Source: Verrucomicrobiia bacterium | Lineage (GTDB): Bacteria; Verrucomicrobiota; Verrucomicrobiia; Verrucomicrobiales; DEV007 | NCBI GenBank assembly: GCA_030432615.1 | Contig: JAUIGT010000002.1 | Location: forward strand, 1-35,374 | Length of the DNA stretch: 35,374 nucleotides | Direction of reading: 5' to 3' | Part shown: positions 33,478 through 35,374 of the stretch, in pieces | Layout: the number at the start of each line of letters is the position of its first letter | How positions within the stretch are numbered: the stretch's first letter is position 1 | The notes under the pieces: generated by a model | The model's input: the letters and a program-made list of their open reading frames with translations, nothing else | Database searches by the model: none | Told to the model about the DNA's origin: nothing | Translations under genes and position numbers: made by a program

Positions 33478-34005
33478 TCAGCGGGTATCCTCGACCGCGC
33501 TCCCCTCGAAGCGCAGTCTCGGGTCGTCGATGCGGAGCAGCTCGTTCAGTTCGTAGACATTTCGGTAGCCGTAACCGTAGAGGTTGATGAAGGTCGGAAG
33601 ATTGAGCGCGAGTTCCATCCGTTTCGTCGGGAAATTCTCGGGGTCCTTTTCGAAGTTGTTGTTACAGTAAATCAGGATCCGGGTCTTGGGCGAGGGAATC
33701 ACGGCGGCCAGCTTTTCCTCGGTGAAGTCGGAAAAGTTGAGGTGAACGGCGCCCGCCAGGTGCTTTCGGGCGAAGGCGGCCCGCGACCGGGTGTCGAGAA
33801 TGACGGTGCCCGCTTCCCGGCTCAGGGCGAGGAAGCGGTCGAGATTCACCAGCCGTTCCCGGCGGGCTTCCGCGGCTTCGTCGGTGAGTTTCTGTAATCC
33901 GGGCAGATCCACGAGCGAGGGGCGCTCGGAAGTTTCTCCGAAGGCAAGCAAGGGAGCTCCCAGGCTTGCGAGCAGCATCGCGAAGGGGAGGAACGAAGAT
34001 TTCAT
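33478..34005 (-). CDS. Periplasmic rhodanese-like protein
   Basis: 175 aa from ATG 34005, the start that gives a signal peptide (MKSSFLPFAMLLASLGAP); the in-frame extension to 34104 overlaps the upstream gene. The rhodanese core shows VILDTRSRAAFARKHLAGAVHLNF, then the active-site segment RILIYCNNNFEKD with C114, and LYGYGYRNVYELN near the end. The loop after Cys is longer than in sulfurtransferases and has no Arg at the usual place, so activity may differ; binding of sulfane sulfur or a purely structural role is possible. It lies 35 bp after the VWA lipoprotein gene and 19 bp before the kinase gene. The location outside the cytoplasm beside a sensor kinase suggests it may feed a signal to the kinase (inference). 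Confidence 0.85.
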   Translation of the reverse strand: MKSSFLPFAMLLASLGAPLLAFGETSERPSLVDLPGLQKLTDEAAEARRERLVNLDRFLALSREAGTVILDTRSRAAFARKHLAGAVHLNFSDFTEEKLAAVIPSPKTRILIYCNNNFEKDPENFPTKRMELALNLPTFINLYGYGYRNVYELNELLRIDDPRLRFEGSAVEDTR

Positions 34006-34040
34006 GGCGAGGTCCGGTGTGGATTGGGTGATGATAAGTT

Positions 34041-35374
34041 TCAGCGGGAACCGGTGCTGGACTGGTCCAGGCTCTTGTTGTTGCGACGGTTGAAGAGATT
34101 CCACTGGAGCGCCTTGCGGCCTTCCTTGGAAAATCCGGAGCTGCCGAGCTGGGATTGGCTTTCCTCGAGCACCTCGATCTCGCGTTCGATATCCGCGGCG
34201 GCGGCTGCGGGAGCTGCCGTCTGGGCACTGCGCAGTTGGCGAACCTGTTGGGAAATCACCTCGTCGGCTTCGTGTGACTTCCCGGCGTCAGCCAGGGCGA
34301 TGGCGCGTTCGGTGACGGCGGCGTTGCGGTAGATCTCGGCCCGGGCGGTGATGTCGCGGACCTGCGACCGTGAGACGAGGTCGGCGTTGTCGATCGTTTT
34401 CACCGAGACCTCGCGGCTGACGCTGACTTCGCGGTTGTCGGCGTCGGCGTAGGTGAGCCGGGTCTGGACGACCGGACGGGCGGCGTCCCGGGCGCGATCG
34501 GGATCGATGCGGCAGGCGAGGTAGATTTCCCGGTTCTGTTCGGCGGCCAGGGTGCCGAAAACGATTCGGCCCTGGCGTTTCTCGAGGGCGTCGGGGCGAC
34601 CGAGGATTTCCAGCGGCTCGACGCCTTCGGGAAAGGTGATCTCCAGTTCGAGTCGGCGGGCGATGACGCTCTTCAGTTCGCCGAGTTCGTCTTCGAAGAC
34701 GCCGGGCAGCGCCTCCACGTCGGCGACGTAGTAGTAGTTGGCGTCGCTGGCTTCCGCGAGCGCGGTCATGAGATCCTCGTTGTAGTCGTCACCGAGACCG
34801 ATGGTGGTGACGGAGCGTCCCTGGCGGGCGAGTTGCTGGCCGAGGTGGGCGATGTCCCGGTTGGAGGACGGGCCAACATTGGCGATGCCGTCGGAGAGCA
34901 GGAGGACGCGATTGATGCGCTTCGCATCGAAGAACTCCGAGAGCTGTCGTCCCCCGGTTTCCACGCCGGCGTGGAGAGCGGTACTGCCCCCGGGTTCGAT
35001 GCGGCGAATCTGGCGACGGATGTCGTCGGTGTTCCCGCGGATGCGCCGGGGCGGCACGAGGACCTCGACCTCGGTATCGTAGATGACCAGGGAGAAGACA
35101 TCGTCGGGGCCGAGCCGATCGACGAGCATCTCGGCGGCCTGGCGGGCCTGCTCGAGTTTGGCGCCGCTCATGGAGCCGCTGCGGTCGAGGACCACCGCGA
35201 GGTTGAGCGGGGTTCGTTCGACGTCGGTGGCGAGGGCCCGGCCTTCGAGATCGATGCGAACGATGATTTCCTGGGGACCGGCACCGTGGTGCAGCAGGGG
35301 CCGGTCGGCCTTGACGGTGAGTTTCACCGCATCCGCATCCGCATCCGCGTCGGGCGGCGGCCCGGCGGAACAGG
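34041..35374 (-). CDS. VWA-domain lipoprotein (5' end cut by window edge)
   Basis: The frame runs open to the right edge. A GTG at 35327 could be read as a start, but upstream codons give CSAGPPPDADADADA directly before KLTVKADRP, so the first visible Cys is probably the lipidated residue and the signal peptide is outside the window. From that Cys about 443 aa are visible. The VWA domain has an intact MIDAS (VVLDRSGSMSG, then PGGSTALHAG and LLSDGIANVG), in the style of YfbK-type proteins. A beta-rich region follows, then a helical Gln/Ala/Glu-rich tail (QLRSAQTAAPAAAAADIER). A hexamer repeat (GCATCC, three exact copies at 35329-35346) encodes Asp-Ala repeats. It leads the operon with rhodanese, kinase and regulator. 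Metal-dependent protein binding at the membrane is inferred. Confidence 0.85.
   Translation of the reverse strand, partial: CSAGPPPDADADADAVKLTVKADRPLLHHGAGPQEIIVRIDLEGRALATDVERTPLNLAVVLDRSGSMSGAKLEQARQAAEMLVDRLGPDDVFSLVIYDTEVEVLVPPRRIRGNTDDIRRQIRRIEPGGSTALHAGVETGGRQLSEFFDAKRINRVLLLSDGIANVGPSSNRDIAHLGQQLARQGRSVTTIGLGDDYNEDLMTALAEASDANYYYVADVEALPGVFEDELGELKSVIARRLELEITFPEGVEPLEILGRPDALEKRQGRIVFGTLAAEQNREIYLACRIDPDRARDAARPVVQTRLTYADADNREVSVSREVSVKTIDNADLVSRSQVRDITARAEIYRNAAVTERAIALADAGKSHEADEVISQQVRQLRSAQTAAPAAAAADIEREIEVLEESQSQLGSSGFSKEGRKALQWNLFNRRNNKSLDQSSTGSR
35329..35346. repeat. Short hexanucleotide tandem repeat in the VWA lipoprotein gene
   Basis: Three exact GCATCC units plus one degenerate unit (to 35352), encoding alternating Asp-Ala. 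Copy change would keep the frame and only lengthen the linker after the lipidated Cys. Confidence 0.6.

Overview
The window is GC-rich, densely coded chromosomal DNA, most likely from a Verrucomicrobiota (PVC-group) bacterium. Evidence: a DUF1549/DUF1553 - DUF1501 - PPC-domain gene set, a large dehydrogenase-like protein ending in a PVC-type CxxCH haem domain, a Cys-type sulfatase, an FG-GAP/ASPIC-UnbV protein, pilins of the H-X9-DG kind, and almost no Shine-Dalgarno sequences. The assignment rests on family content only. No tRNA, rRNA, CRISPR array, insertion sequence or phage gene was seen.

Layout. (1) 1-738: edge-truncated secreted SGNH hydrolase (-). (2) 916-5099 (-): a membrane/envelope-stress block: DUF883-like, DUF1469 (holin-superfamily-like) and DUF3618 proteins in one operon closed by a textbook terminator; a phospholipase D/cardiolipin-synthase-like enzyme; an acidic Val-Asp repeat lipoprotein; and a Pmp3/YqaE proteolipid. 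A GTTGCA-N3-TGCAAC palindrome lies upstream of both the DUF883 operon and the Pmp3 gene. (3) 5451-11774 (+): four tightly packed genes, an FkbO/Hyg5-type chorismatase homologue with an extra RidA-like module, then DUF1549/1553, DUF1501 and a PPC-domain protein. (4) 11993-14686 (-): PVC cytochrome/dehydrogenase. (5) 14849-18256 (+): pilin-like small protein, divergent Nramp-like transporter, Gfo/Idh/MocA oxidoreductase. (6) Sulfatase (-, 18345-20180) divergent from a type IV pilin-like protein (+, 20403-21221). (7) 21677-24436 (-): pyruvate phosphate dikinase with its own promoter and terminator. (8) 24645-27419 (-): TPR - acidic linker - TM - VWA protein. (9) 27648-35374 (-): in transcription order a VWA lipoprotein (cut by the window edge), a periplasmic rhodanese, an OmpR-type sensor kinase and regulator, a small unknown protein and an ASPIC/UnbV protein.

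How the parts may work together. Block 2 looks like a stress-responsive membrane-maintenance regulon. Block 3 joins a cytoplasmic chorismate enzyme to an exported DUF1549/DUF1501/PPC set through an ATGA overlap, an unusual pairing. Block 9 suggests a two-component system whose partners are a VWA lipoprotein and a rhodanese. PPDK is central carbon metabolism. Across the window, about half of the start codons are preceded by a C/T-rich tract instead of a Shine-Dalgarno sequence.

The many long open frames opposite these genes are GC-codon artefacts and were left out.
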